Positions 43,412-51,099 of a DNA stretch of 64,000 bases are shown here, one piece after another. Positions within the stretch are counted from its first letter, which is position 1; every line of letters starts with the position of its first letter. The notes beneath the pieces are model-generated. The model was not told the DNA's origin. It saw nothing but the letters and a program-made list of their open reading frames with translations, and ran no database searches. The position numbers were made by a program, and so were the translations under genes. Location: positions 1 through 64,000 of the forward strand of contig DASRWB010000022.1 in the NCBI GenBank assembly GCA_035654775.1. Direction: 5' to 3'. This DNA comes from HKST-UBA85 sp035654775 (GTDB lineage: Bacteria; Bacteroidota; Bacteroidia; Flavobacteriales; Flavobacteriaceae).

Positions 43412-44710
43412 TTATGGGAAAATCCCTCGTTGTATATACGCTTTTTCGATACGTTCTATCGCTATGCAATAGGCCGCTTTTCTCAAGTCTATGCCTTCTG
43501 TAGTTGCATAGTTTACTACTCTATCAAAAGAATTTTTTATTTTCTTTTCCAGCTTGACCAATACTTCATCCATTTGCCAAAGTTCTCCATTTCGGTTTTG
43601 CAACCACTCAAAATAGCTGGCAATTACTCCACCTGAATTACATAAAATATCAGGTATAATGGCAATGCCTCTTTCTAAAAGGATTTTTTCGCCTTCAACA
43701 TTAGTAGGTCCGTTAGCGCCTTCAGCAATTAATTTTGCTTTTATAAGATGTGCGTTGCCTTCTGTAATTTGATTTCCAAGAGCTGCTGGAATACAGATAT
43801 CGCAAGGCAATGCAAAGAACTCGTCTTTGTCAATTTCCAAAGCATCAGGATAACCTACCAAGCTTCCGTTGTTGTTTTTTGTATATTGAAATAGTTGCTC
43901 AACGTTTATTCCTTTGGGGTTATTAATGCTCCCAAAAGCATCCTGAACGCCTACCATTTTAGCGCCTTCTTGTTCCAGAAAATGTGCTGCCCAATAGCCT
44001 ACATTTCCAAAACCTTGAACTATAAAGGTTTTATTTTTGAGGGTTTCCTTATGCTGTTGTGCCCAAAATTTAATGGTTAAAAACACCCCGTATCCTGTGG
44101 CTCTGTCTCTACCTTCTAATCCACCGCTTCCTGTGGGTTTTCCGGTTACCACGTGCTGGTTCTTTGAACGTTCTGCAGGTGCTTTTGTGCTCATGTAGGT
44201 ATCAGCCATCCACGCCATGGTTTGATCGTTTGTATTTACATCAGGTGCGGGAATATCGTGTTCCGGACCAATGTTATCGCCTAAAGCAAAGGTAAATCGT
44301 CGGGTAATTCGCTCTAATTCGCTTTTGGAATACTTTGACGGGTCTATCTGGATTCCGCCTTTACCACCACCATAAGGTAATCCGGCTAAAGATGTTTTCC
44401 AGGTCATCCACATAGCCAACGCTCTGGCTGCATCAATATCTACCGTAGGATGATACCGCAACCCGCCTTTATACGGACCTAAAGCATTATTGTGCTGAAC
44501 TCGATAGCCTTGAAAAATTTCCACATCGCCATTGTCCATTTTTACAGGAAAATTAACAATGATTTCGTTGTTTGTGATGCTTAGTATTTTGCGAATACTC
44601 GGGTGTAAATCAATATAATCTGCTGCGTTATTAAATTGTTCCAATACATTTTCAACCATTCCTTTGGCGTTTTGTATTTTGGGAGACTTGGGTTCTTTAA
44701 GTAATGTCAT
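43412..44710 (-). CDS. Glu/Leu/Phe/Val family (glutamate) dehydrogenase
   Basis: 432 residues, the length of hexameric GDH I. The substrate and catalytic region is GGLRYHPTVD with LPYGGGKGGIQ (catalytic Lys) and PAPDVNTNDQTMAW. The NAD(P)-binding Rossmann part has VQGFGNVGYWAAHFL. It interconverts glutamate with 2-oxoglutarate plus ammonium. It is second in the operon driven by the sigma-54 promoter, 25 nt after a small Cys-rich gene. GDH under sigma-54 control suggests regulation by nitrogen or redox/energy state. Confidence 0.95.
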   Translation of the reverse strand: MTLLKEPKSPKIQNAKGMVENVLEQFNNAADYIDLHPSIRKILSITNNEIIVNFPVKMDNGDVEIFQGYRVQHNNALGPYKGGLRYHPTVDIDAARALAMWMTWKTSLAGLPYGGGKGGIQIDPSKYSKSELERITRRFTFALGDNIGPEHDIPAPDVNTNDQTMAWMADTYMSTKAPAERSKNQHVVTGKPTGSGGLEGRDRATGYGVFLTIKFWAQQHKETLKNKTFIVQGFGNVGYWAAHFLEQEGAKMVGVQDAFGSINNPKGINVEQLFQYTKNNNGSLVGYPDALEIDKDEFFALPCDICIPAALGNQITEGNAHLIKAKLIAEGANGPTNVEGEKILLERGIAIIPDILCNSGGVIASYFEWLQNRNGELWQMDEVLVKLEKKIKNSFDRVVNYATTEGIDLRKAAYCIAIERIEKAYIQRGIFP

Positions 44711-44735
44711 TTTTTTATTTTTTGGGTTGATATTT

Positions 44736-44903
44736 TTAGATTAATTCTACTTCGTGTATTTGTACCAGAGGCTTTGATGTATTCTCTTCATGCAGTAGAT
44801 CGTCATACTCACTGCAAGACCAAACTTTATCCTTGGCCTCGGTAAGTATACAGGTATTTACATGTATACAGCTTGGACAAATAGAAAAGGTTTTTTTATC
44901 CAT
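44736..44903 (-). CDS. 55-aa Cys-rich protein, first gene of sigma-54 operon
   Basis: A 55-codon frame, ATG at 44903 to TAA. Cys9, Cys12, Cys18 and Cys30 form C-x2-C-x5-C-x11-C (ICPSCIHVNTCIL, WSCSEYDD), a plausible zinc, iron or Fe-S site. The rest is acidic with no signal peptide. It begins about 33 nt downstream of the -12 element of a sigma-54 promoter and 25 nt upstream of the GDH gene. I recognise no family. The position and clean coding frame make it likely to be real. Confidence 0.75.
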   Translation of the reverse strand: MDKKTFSICPSCIHVNTCILTEAKDKVWSCSEYDDLLHEENTSKPLVQIHEVELI

Positions 44904-44935
44904 ATATGTTTATTTTTTTGGGTTTTACCTTTAAA

Positions 44936-44951
44936 GGCAAGTGCTGTGCCA
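44936..44951 (-). promoter_or_regulatory. sigma-54 (RpoN) promoter, -24/-12
   Basis: On the minus strand the sequence reads TTGGCAC-AGCAC-TTGCC. The GG and GC doublets are exactly 10 nt apart, as required, and TGGCAC plus TTGC match the consensus. The expected start of transcription is near 44925, about 22 nt before the Cys-rich protein's ATG. The gene for an NtrC-type sigma-54 activator lies immediately upstream. Confidence 0.88.
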
Positions 44952-44972
44952 AGATACCTGTACGGTTGATGT

Positions 44973-45005
44973 AAAACCCAGAGAGGCTTGTTTTTACTGG
45001 GTTTT
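44973..45005 (-). terminator. terminator after the sigma-54 activator gene
   Basis: AAAACCCAG / CTGGGTTTT, 9-bp perfect stem with a 15-nt loop, 86 nt after the activator's stop codon. It would separate the two-component genes from the sigma-54 operon. It overlaps ACCCAG/CTGGGT half-sites similar to the palindrome at 45062-45076. Confidence 0.6.
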
Positions 45006-45061
45006 TAAATGTTTTGGTGTGGTATGTAGAAAAAAGGTAAGTGAGGAAATATTGGACAACC

Positions 45062-45076
45062 GGGTAAAATTTACCC
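45062..45076. promoter_or_regulatory. palindrome GGGTAAAATTTACCC, candidate activator-binding site
   Basis: A 7-1-7 perfect palindrome about 110-125 bp upstream of the sigma-54 -24 element, the usual distance for NtrC-family enhancer sites. A nearby ACCCA-N7-TGGGT (45073-45089) shares the half-site. Assignment to the adjacent regulator is an inference. Confidence 0.6.
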
Positions 45077-45090
45077 AGCTTACATGGGTG

Positions 45091-46416
45091 TTATTCTTTT
45101 AATTTTTTGTGTAGCGTTTTGCGGTCTATTTTCAGAATTTCTGCGGCTTTCGTTTTGTTATTGTTTGTTGCGTTTAAAACATATCTTATGTGTTGTTTTT
45201 CCACTTCTTCTAAAGAAAGCAAGGCTTGTTCAGGAAAGTTGATGTGATATTTAAGTGTTTCCGGCAAGTGATTTATTTCAATGGTATTGTCACACATAAT
45301 AACTGCGTGCTGAATGATGTTTTCCAATTCTCTTATGTTTCCCGGCCAATCGTATCTTTTTAAGACTTCCATTGCACTCGGGCTTATTTTTATAAACTTG
45401 TCTTTGTATTCTACGCCGTATTTGAAAAGGAACTTTTCAACTAGCAGTGGAATATCTTCTTTGCGCGCTCTTAATGGTGGTACATTAATTTCAACAACTG
45501 TTAACCGGTAATACAAATCCTCCCGAAAGGTTCCTTTCTTTATCATTTCTTTTAAATTGCTGTTGGTGGCTGCTATAATTCGAACATCTATGCGCTCTGG
45601 TTTTTGTGCTCCAACCTTTACCACTTCTTTTTCTTGCAGTACACGCAGTAATTTTGATTGAACCGCAAGCGAAGCGTTACCTATTTCATCTAAAAAAATG
45701 GTCCCACGGTTTGCGGCCTGAAAAAAACCATTGCGGTTGGTTTCAGCTCCGGTAAATGCTCCTTTGGTATATCCAAATAATTCTGCTTCAAGTAGGTTTT
45801 CAGGAATACCTGCACAGTTTACGGCTATAAAAGGTTCTTTAGAAAATTTTCCTTCGTAGTGTATGGCTCGGGCAATTAATTCTTTGCCGGTACCGCTTTC
45901 GCCGTTAATAAACACCGTAGCTTTATTGTTTTTTACACGGTTGATTATTTGGAATATTTCGTTTATTTTTTCAGAAGTTCCTATGATGTCTTTAGGAGAA
46001 CGCTGTGTTTGGGTTTGTGTGGCTTGAATGCTATTTCTATTTGGTGCTTTTGTCAGGGCTTTTTCAACCGCAAGTTGTAATTCCTGTTTTGTAAATGGTT
46101 TGGTAAGATAGGCCGTCACTCCCGATTTTATGGCTTCCAGTGAGTCTTGTACTGAAGGATATCCTGTGACTACAAGTTTCGGCAATTTTGGATAGTGTTC
46201 AGTGACAAATTTGATAAGTTCAAAGCCGTCAATTTCAGGCATTTTTAAATCGGTTATTATCAAATCAATTGTGGTGTCTCTTAAAATGGATACGGCTTCT
46301 TTTACTGAAACTGCCTTATACGTATGGTAGTTCCAGGAATGCAAGTGCCTGTGCAACAATTCTAAAATATGAATGTCGTCATCTACAATAAGTATGTTTT
46401 CTTTTTTTAGTTGCAT
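45091..46416 (-). CDS. NtrC-type sigma-54-dependent response regulator
   Basis: 441 residues. An N-terminal receiver domain (phospho-acceptor Asp56 in LIITDLKMPEIDGF, Lys106 region YLTKPF) is followed by an AAA+ domain with Walker A GESGTGKE (172-179) and the sigma-54 contact loop GAFTGA (219-224). The C-terminal Fis-type helix-turn-helix is about 400-441 (NNNKTKAAEILKIDRKTLHKKL). It activates RpoN promoters. A perfect sigma-54 promoter with an enhancer-like palindrome lies directly downstream. It follows its kinase by 3 nt. Confidence 0.97.
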   Translation of the reverse strand: MQLKKENILIVDDDIHILELLHRHLHSWNYHTYKAVSVKEAVSILRDTTIDLIITDLKMPEIDGFELIKFVTEHYPKLPKLVVTGYPSVQDSLEAIKSGVTAYLTKPFTKQELQLAVEKALTKAPNRNSIQATQTQTQRSPKDIIGTSEKINEIFQIINRVKNNKATVFINGESGTGKELIARAIHYEGKFSKEPFIAVNCAGIPENLLEAELFGYTKGAFTGAETNRNGFFQAANRGTIFLDEIGNASLAVQSKLLRVLQEKEVVKVGAQKPERIDVRIIAATNSNLKEMIKKGTFREDLYYRLTVVEINVPPLRARKEDIPLLVEKFLFKYGVEYKDKFIKISPSAMEVLKRYDWPGNIRELENIIQHAVIMCDNTIEINHLPETLKYHINFPEQALLSLEEVEKQHIRYVLNATNNNKTKAAEILKIDRKTLHKKLKE

Positions 46417-46419
46417 AGG

Positions 46420-47520
46420 TTATTGTTTAGGCAATTTCACTTCAAATATAGCGCCTTTTTCTCTGTTATTTTTAGCGGTAATTGTGCCCTTATGGCTGGA
46501 AACAATTCCGTGCACCACACTCAGGCCTAAGCCGGAACCTTCACCTATGGGTTTTGTGGTAAAAAACGGTTGAAAAACTTTTTCCAGCGCTTCCGGGGAA
46601 AGACCTATGCCTTCATCTGAAATTTTCAGAACAACTTCTTTGCTTGTTTGCAAGGCCTCTATGGTTACCAAGCCGTTTGGCGGTGTAAAGTAAATGGCAT
46701 TTATGATGAGGTTAAAAAGAACCTGTGTGAGCTGTACTTTGTCGGCACGAAGCCAGAGTTCTTCTTCATGAATTTTTACAATATATTTTACACCTTTTTT
46801 TCTGAAGGTAGCATCGAGTAAATCTATTGCGTTTTTTAGGTTTGGAACAATATTTACCGGTTTCATTTCATGGGGCATTTCACATGTAAAAAACATTAGT
46901 TTTTTTACTACTTCTCTTGAAAAAATGGCATTTTGTATTATTTTGTCTAAGTCTTCCCGGGTTTTTTCCGTATGTGTATTTTCGGCTTTAAGCAATTCGG
47001 CAAATCCCAAAATATTGGCCAGTGGTGTATTGAGTTCGTGAGCTATACCGGCGGTTAGTTCACCCATGATTGCCAGACGATCTGCACGTTCTACCTGACG
47101 TTTCATGGTTATTTCATTTTTTTTAATTTCTATTCGCTCCAGCAGGCTTCCTATTTTTAGAGCAATGTTGTTAATCAACTCTTGCTCTTCTTTTAAAAAC
47201 ATACCGGTATTGTTTGTTGTGTCATTTGAGGCGGCTACTATTTTCCCTTTGGGAAGGTTAAACACATAAATAATGCCTGTAATGTGTGAACTTTTTGGCC
47301 GTGTTTTGCCGGTTTGTACGGTGGCTTCTTGGGTTTCTATTAAAATTTCGGTTTTTTCGGGAAATTGTAATGCTTTTTTTAAACTGTAGGCAATTGCGCT
47401 GAATGTTTCTTGTATCTGTTCGAAGTCGGCGTTTACAATAAAGGACGAAACTTCATAAAGACAGGTTAACTCTTTTATACGTTCTTTTAGCGCTGTTTTG
47501 GTTGTACTGACGGTTTTCAT
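46420..47520 (-). CDS. soluble GAF-type sensor histidine kinase
   Basis: 366 residues with no TM segment. The N-terminal ~135 residues are GAF-like (LTCLYEVSSFIVNADFEQI, ending in a helix ELINNIALKIGSLLERI). HisKA has GIAHELNTPLANI with His161. HATPase boxes are NLIINAIYFTP, DEGIGL and GEGSGLGLSVV. It senses an internal signal (redox, ligand or metabolite) and should phosphorylate the regulator encoded 3 nt downstream. The layout resembles NtrB-like kinases. A TACCTTTG box lies at 47610-47617. Confidence 0.95.
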   Translation of the reverse strand: MKTVSTTKTALKERIKELTCLYEVSSFIVNADFEQIQETFSAIAYSLKKALQFPEKTEILIETQEATVQTGKTRPKSSHITGIIYVFNLPKGKIVAASNDTTNNTGMFLKEEQELINNIALKIGSLLERIEIKKNEITMKRQVERADRLAIMGELTAGIAHELNTPLANILGFAELLKAENTHTEKTREDLDKIIQNAIFSREVVKKLMFFTCEMPHEMKPVNIVPNLKNAIDLLDATFRKKGVKYIVKIHEEELWLRADKVQLTQVLFNLIINAIYFTPPNGLVTIEALQTSKEVVLKISDEGIGLSPEALEKVFQPFFTTKPIGEGSGLGLSVVHGIVSSHKGTITAKNNREKGAIFEVKLPKQ

Positions 47521-47609
47521 AAGGTTTTAAATTTTTGAAAATTCAGCGTACGTTTTCTTTGGAAGAAATTGGGCATTTCGCGCCCTTATACTTTTTGCTG
47601 TTTGCTTTA

Positions 47610-47617
47610 CAAAGGTA
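47610..47617 (-). promoter_or_regulatory. TAnnTTTG -7 box of the two-component operon
   Basis: TACCTTTG on the minus strand, 90 nt upstream of the kinase start codon. This is a standard (non-sigma-54) promoter for the regulatory genes. Confidence 0.4.
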
Positions 47618-47698
47618 AGGTTAATATTTTGATTTTTAGTGATTTGTGTTTAACCGGATTGTCCTTGCGCTTTATTTTTCTGATGTAGTGAAAAAACG

Positions 47699-48925
47699 TT
47701 ACATTTTATAAATCCATTCTGCGGGATTTTGGGTTTTGCTGTCTTTAAATACGTAAAAATAAAGAATGCTTTCATTATTGGACTGATTGGTAAAAACCTG
47801 ACCAATGGCTTGTTTTGTATTTACTTTATCTCCTTTTTTCACATATACTTTAGACAGGTTTTTATAAAGTGTGATATAGTTTCCATGTCTGATAAAGATG
47901 GTTAAGTTTGCGCCTTTAATGGCTTGCACCTGTAGTACTTCACCTTCAAAAACGGCTCGTACTTCTGCATTTTCTTCAGTGGCTATGCGCACACCGTTGC
48001 TATTAATGGTTGTTGTTTTTACTACCGGATGCGGTTGTGTTCCGTAGCCTATCATTACTACGCCTTTTTCAACAGGCCATGGCAATTTTCCTTTGTTTGC
48101 CACAAAATTTGCGGCCAGCACTTTGGCTTCGGCGGTTAAGGCAAATCCTGATGTGTTGCTTGTGTTTCCGGAGGCTTTGTTTGATGCGGCTATGGCAGCT
48201 TTAATAATGTTGTCTATTTCTTTGTCTATTCTTGCGGTTTCACGCTGTTTGGCTTTAATTTGGGCAGTATAGCTATTCATGTTTTTATTTATGGAAGCTA
48301 GTAGGCCTTCGTGTTGTTTTAGTTCACTTTCCAGTGTTTTTTGTGTTTTACGATTTTCGGCAATCAACCTGTTTTTATCTTCTTTTTGCCGGACCAAATC
48401 TGTATTTAGTGCTTGTAATTCTGTGGTTTTTTGTTTTATGTTTTGTCCTTGTTGTTTTTGATAGCGCGTGTATTGTTTTAGGTATTCGAGTCGTTTGTAA
48501 GCTTGTTTAAAATTGCTAGACGAAAGTAAAAACATAATTCGGCTTTGTTCGTTTTTACTTTTGTAGGATTTGACAATCATTTTAGCATAATTGTCTTTCA
48601 ATATTTTAAGTTGATCTCGAAGTTCGCTTATTTTGTTTTGGTTGTTGTTTATTTCTCGGGTTAACAAGTTTGCTTGTTGATTGGTTACTTTGATAAGGTT
48701 TTCTCTGACTTTTATTTTGTGATTTAACTCTTCTATGACTGTCAGTTTTGATTTTTTTTCAGATTTTTTTTCAAAGAGCAAGGTATTTATTTGAGCTATT
48801 TCCCTTTGAAGTGCTACACGTCTTTCTTCAAGTTCACGTTGCTTTTCGCTTTGTGCATTTGCAGTTTGCAAAAGGTTCAATGCTATAAAAAGAAGACTAA
48901 GTGTAATATTTAGTGGTTTGTTCAT
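47699..48925 (-). CDS. EnvC-like murein hydrolase activator (degenerate LytM/M23 domain)
   Basis: 408 residues. A signal peptide (1-24) is followed by a long coiled coil (about 27-250) and a C-terminal LytM fold (about 290-408, ending NPAEWIYKM). The zinc motifs of active M23 peptidases (HxxxD and HxH) are not visible; YITLYKNL occupies the second site. It is therefore probably a non-catalytic amidase activator like EnvC, acting at the septum. It follows the DUF4292 lipoprotein gene with no gap. Confidence 0.92.
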   Translation of the reverse strand: MNKPLNITLSLLFIALNLLQTANAQSEKQRELEERRVALQREIAQINTLLFEKKSEKKSKLTVIEELNHKIKVRENLIKVTNQQANLLTREINNNQNKISELRDQLKILKDNYAKMIVKSYKSKNEQSRIMFLLSSSNFKQAYKRLEYLKQYTRYQKQQGQNIKQKTTELQALNTDLVRQKEDKNRLIAENRKTQKTLESELKQHEGLLASINKNMNSYTAQIKAKQRETARIDKEIDNIIKAAIAASNKASGNTSNTSGFALTAEAKVLAANFVANKGKLPWPVEKGVVMIGYGTQPHPVVKTTTINSNGVRIATEENAEVRAVFEGEVLQVQAIKGANLTIFIRHGNYITLYKNLSKVYVKKGDKVNTKQAIGQVFTNQSNNESILYFYVFKDSKTQNPAEWIYKM

Positions 48926-49696
48926 TTAGAGTTGTATTGCTTTAAATCCTGAAGGTATTTTAAACGGAAATCTCAAATCCTGGTTTAAAACTACGCTTTT
49001 AAATTCCAAGTTTATTATGGTTTCACTGCTTTGCTGTAGGGCAATAAGCTTAAGGCGTTCGGGCAGTATTTGTTTTTCCACATCCTGATAGGTCAAATAA
49101 TCGACTTCCATCATTCTCATTTTTGCGGGTTGTGCTACTTGCTGTGAGTCTAATTTAAAGTGTGACGGGTTAATAAGGAAAAATATTTCAAAAAAGGGTT
49201 CTTGTATTTTGGGTTGCAGCAGATAGGAATTTTCGTGCCTGGATAAGGCGTAGGTTGTATTTTTTAGGGAGTAGACTGTTTGCCCTAAAAGAATGTTTTG
49301 GATTTTTTGAAAATTTAACTCCGTGCCTAACAAGTCACTTAAATATTGGAAATCTCCTTCAAAATAAGTGTTATCCAGTTTGTTGTAAAAACTCACGCGT
49401 TCCGGAGTTATTATTGCTCTTACCAGATTGAGCTTGGCACTTAACCAAATGGTTTTGTCTTTTTGTATTCTAAGTGTTACGGTGTGTGACTGTTCATCTT
49501 CTCCGTTTTTATAGTCTATTTTTAGTCTAGATTGCAGGGTTTTAAATGACGGTGTTCGTTTTTGGTGCTCACGAATAACCTGTTTTGTGTTTAAGTTAAA
49601 ACTTGTTTCTTCAGTAGAAACCGTTTTTGTTGATTTGCATGCAAACATCAAAAAAACAATAGCTGTTAAGGCTGTATTTTTCAGGTATGTTTTCAT
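48926..49696 (-). CDS. DUF4292 domain lipoprotein
   Basis: 256 residues with a lipoprotein signal, lipobox MFAC (Cys20), and a beta-rich body of the LolA/LolB-like type (TVTLRIQKDKTIWLSAKLNLVRAIITPERVSFYNKLDNT). DUF4292 proteins are Bacteroidota-specific with no proven function. An outer-membrane lipid or lipoprotein role is plausible. It sits in an envelope operon (TPR protein, this gene, EnvC-like) with overlapping or abutting stops. Confidence 0.88.
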   Translation of the reverse strand: MKTYLKNTALTAIVFLMFACKSTKTVSTEETSFNLNTKQVIREHQKRTPSFKTLQSRLKIDYKNGEDEQSHTVTLRIQKDKTIWLSAKLNLVRAIITPERVSFYNKLDNTYFEGDFQYLSDLLGTELNFQKIQNILLGQTVYSLKNTTYALSRHENSYLLQPKIQEPFFEIFFLINPSHFKLDSQQVAQPAKMRMMEVDYLTYQDVEKQILPERLKLIALQQSSETIINLEFKSVVLNQDLRFPFKIPSGFKAIQL

Positions 49697-51057
49697 TAAT
49701 TTGAGGCTTCTAGTTGTTTGGCTTTGTCTAAGAACGCTTTTGCTTTATCATTGTTGTTTTCCAGTGTGTAAGCGATGCTTAATTGCTTGTAAAAATCCAT
49801 TTCCATTTTGAAGTTTTCAATAATATAATCAAAGCCTGTTTCTAAGGTTTCTATGGCTTGTTTACCTTGTTTTAAATGGTTTAATGCAACTCCGTGAATT
49901 AAATATAAAATCGGCTGAGATGGGTAGCTATTTAAAGCATTTTCGGCTTTTTCCTTGGCTTGAGTAAACTGTTTTAAGTCTATATGCAGCAACAATATGT
50001 TCTTTAAAAAATCAAAGTTTGTTGGCTCTATCTTTAAGGCTTCTTCAAAATAGCGCAATGCATTTTCTTTATTTCCTTTCTTTAGGAAATAGTGTGCCAG
50101 TTGGCTGTAGGTTTCCGGAGCATCATTATTGCTTAAAATTCCGGTTGCTTCAACCAGTGTTTCTTCATATTGAGGATTTTCTTCTACAAATTTCAGAAAA
50201 TCGCTTACTACCATAAGTTTTGATTTTGGGTTTACCTGAAGACTTTGTAGTGCAATTTTCATTGACTCTACTGCCAAATCGGTTTTGTTATCTTCTAAAT
50301 AAAATTTATAGAGTGCCAAATGTACTATTTCTGACTCGGGATGTACTTCTAAAAGTTTTAGCGCCGTTTGATAGGCCATTTCTTTATTGTTATTTTCGCT
50401 GTACCTGTAAATCAGTTTTAAATAGTTTTCTTCATTTTCAGGGTTGTTTTCCAGACGTTCTTCCAGGTTTTTTATTTGTTTCTTTTTCTGTCCGGTGGCA
50501 GCATAAACCTCGTTGCGCAATCTATCTCTTTCGGGGGTTATTCCTTTTGTTTCGTCGAGGTAATCCAGTAATTTCAAGGCTTCTTTATACTCTTTGTTGT
50601 TTACGTAAAGTACAGCCAAATCGTCTTTATACTTTGGATGGTATTCTACTAGTTGTTCGATGGTCTTTATGGCTTTTTTGGTGTCTTTTTGCTGCAAGTA
50701 TACCTTGTAGAGTTCCACGCGATACCATTCGTTTTCGGGTTCCATGGAAATGGCTCTGTCTAATGCCTGTTCTGAAGCTCCAAAATTTTTAAGTTGTGCG
50801 TAATTCTTTCCTAATTCAAAATACACTATTGCTTTAGTGTTATCTTGAGTTAGGCATTTTTCAAGTGCGTTTACTGCTTTTTGGTAATTTTCTATCCCTT
50901 TTTGTTTTAAGGCTTCAAAAAAATACTCCTGAAAGGTGTCTTGTGCATTTCCTAAATCGTCATCGGGAGTTTTGTTGAAATCTATTTGTGCACCCAGTAG
51001 TTGCGGAATAAAAAATACTCCAAAAAAAATCAACCCGATATGCACTTTGCTTTTCAT
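49696..51057 (-). CDS. periplasmic tetratricopeptide repeat protein
   Basis: About 453 residues from the ATG at 51057, which gives a clear signal peptide ending LLGAQ. The open frame extends 13 codons further upstream without support. The body is 9-10 TPR-like repeats (for example ALEKCLTQDNTKAIVYFELGKNYAQLKNF, ENALRYFEEALKIEPTNFDF). It is a probable scaffold for envelope assembly. Its last base overlaps the DUF4292 start. No specific partner can be named. Confidence 0.88.
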   Translation of the reverse strand: MKSKVHIGLIFFGVFFIPQLLGAQIDFNKTPDDDLGNAQDTFQEYFFEALKQKGIENYQKAVNALEKCLTQDNTKAIVYFELGKNYAQLKNFGASEQALDRAISMEPENEWYRVELYKVYLQQKDTKKAIKTIEQLVEYHPKYKDDLAVLYVNNKEYKEALKLLDYLDETKGITPERDRLRNEVYAATGQKKKQIKNLEERLENNPENEENYLKLIYRYSENNNKEMAYQTALKLLEVHPESEIVHLALYKFYLEDNKTDLAVESMKIALQSLQVNPKSKLMVVSDFLKFVEENPQYEETLVEATGILSNNDAPETYSQLAHYFLKKGNKENALRYFEEALKIEPTNFDFLKNILLLHIDLKQFTQAKEKAENALNSYPSQPILYLIHGVALNHLKQGKQAIETLETGFDYIIENFKMEMDFYKQLSIAYTLENNNDKAKAFLDKAKQLEASN

Positions 51058-51099
51058 TTTAACTCGCGTTTGAAAATACTTTTTTACTTCTATCAATTG

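Noticed and set aside
50220..50792. 190-codon plus-strand ORF
   Set aside because: Antisense to the TPR protein. The Cys/Phe/Leu-rich translation is a shadow of the repeat-rich gene.
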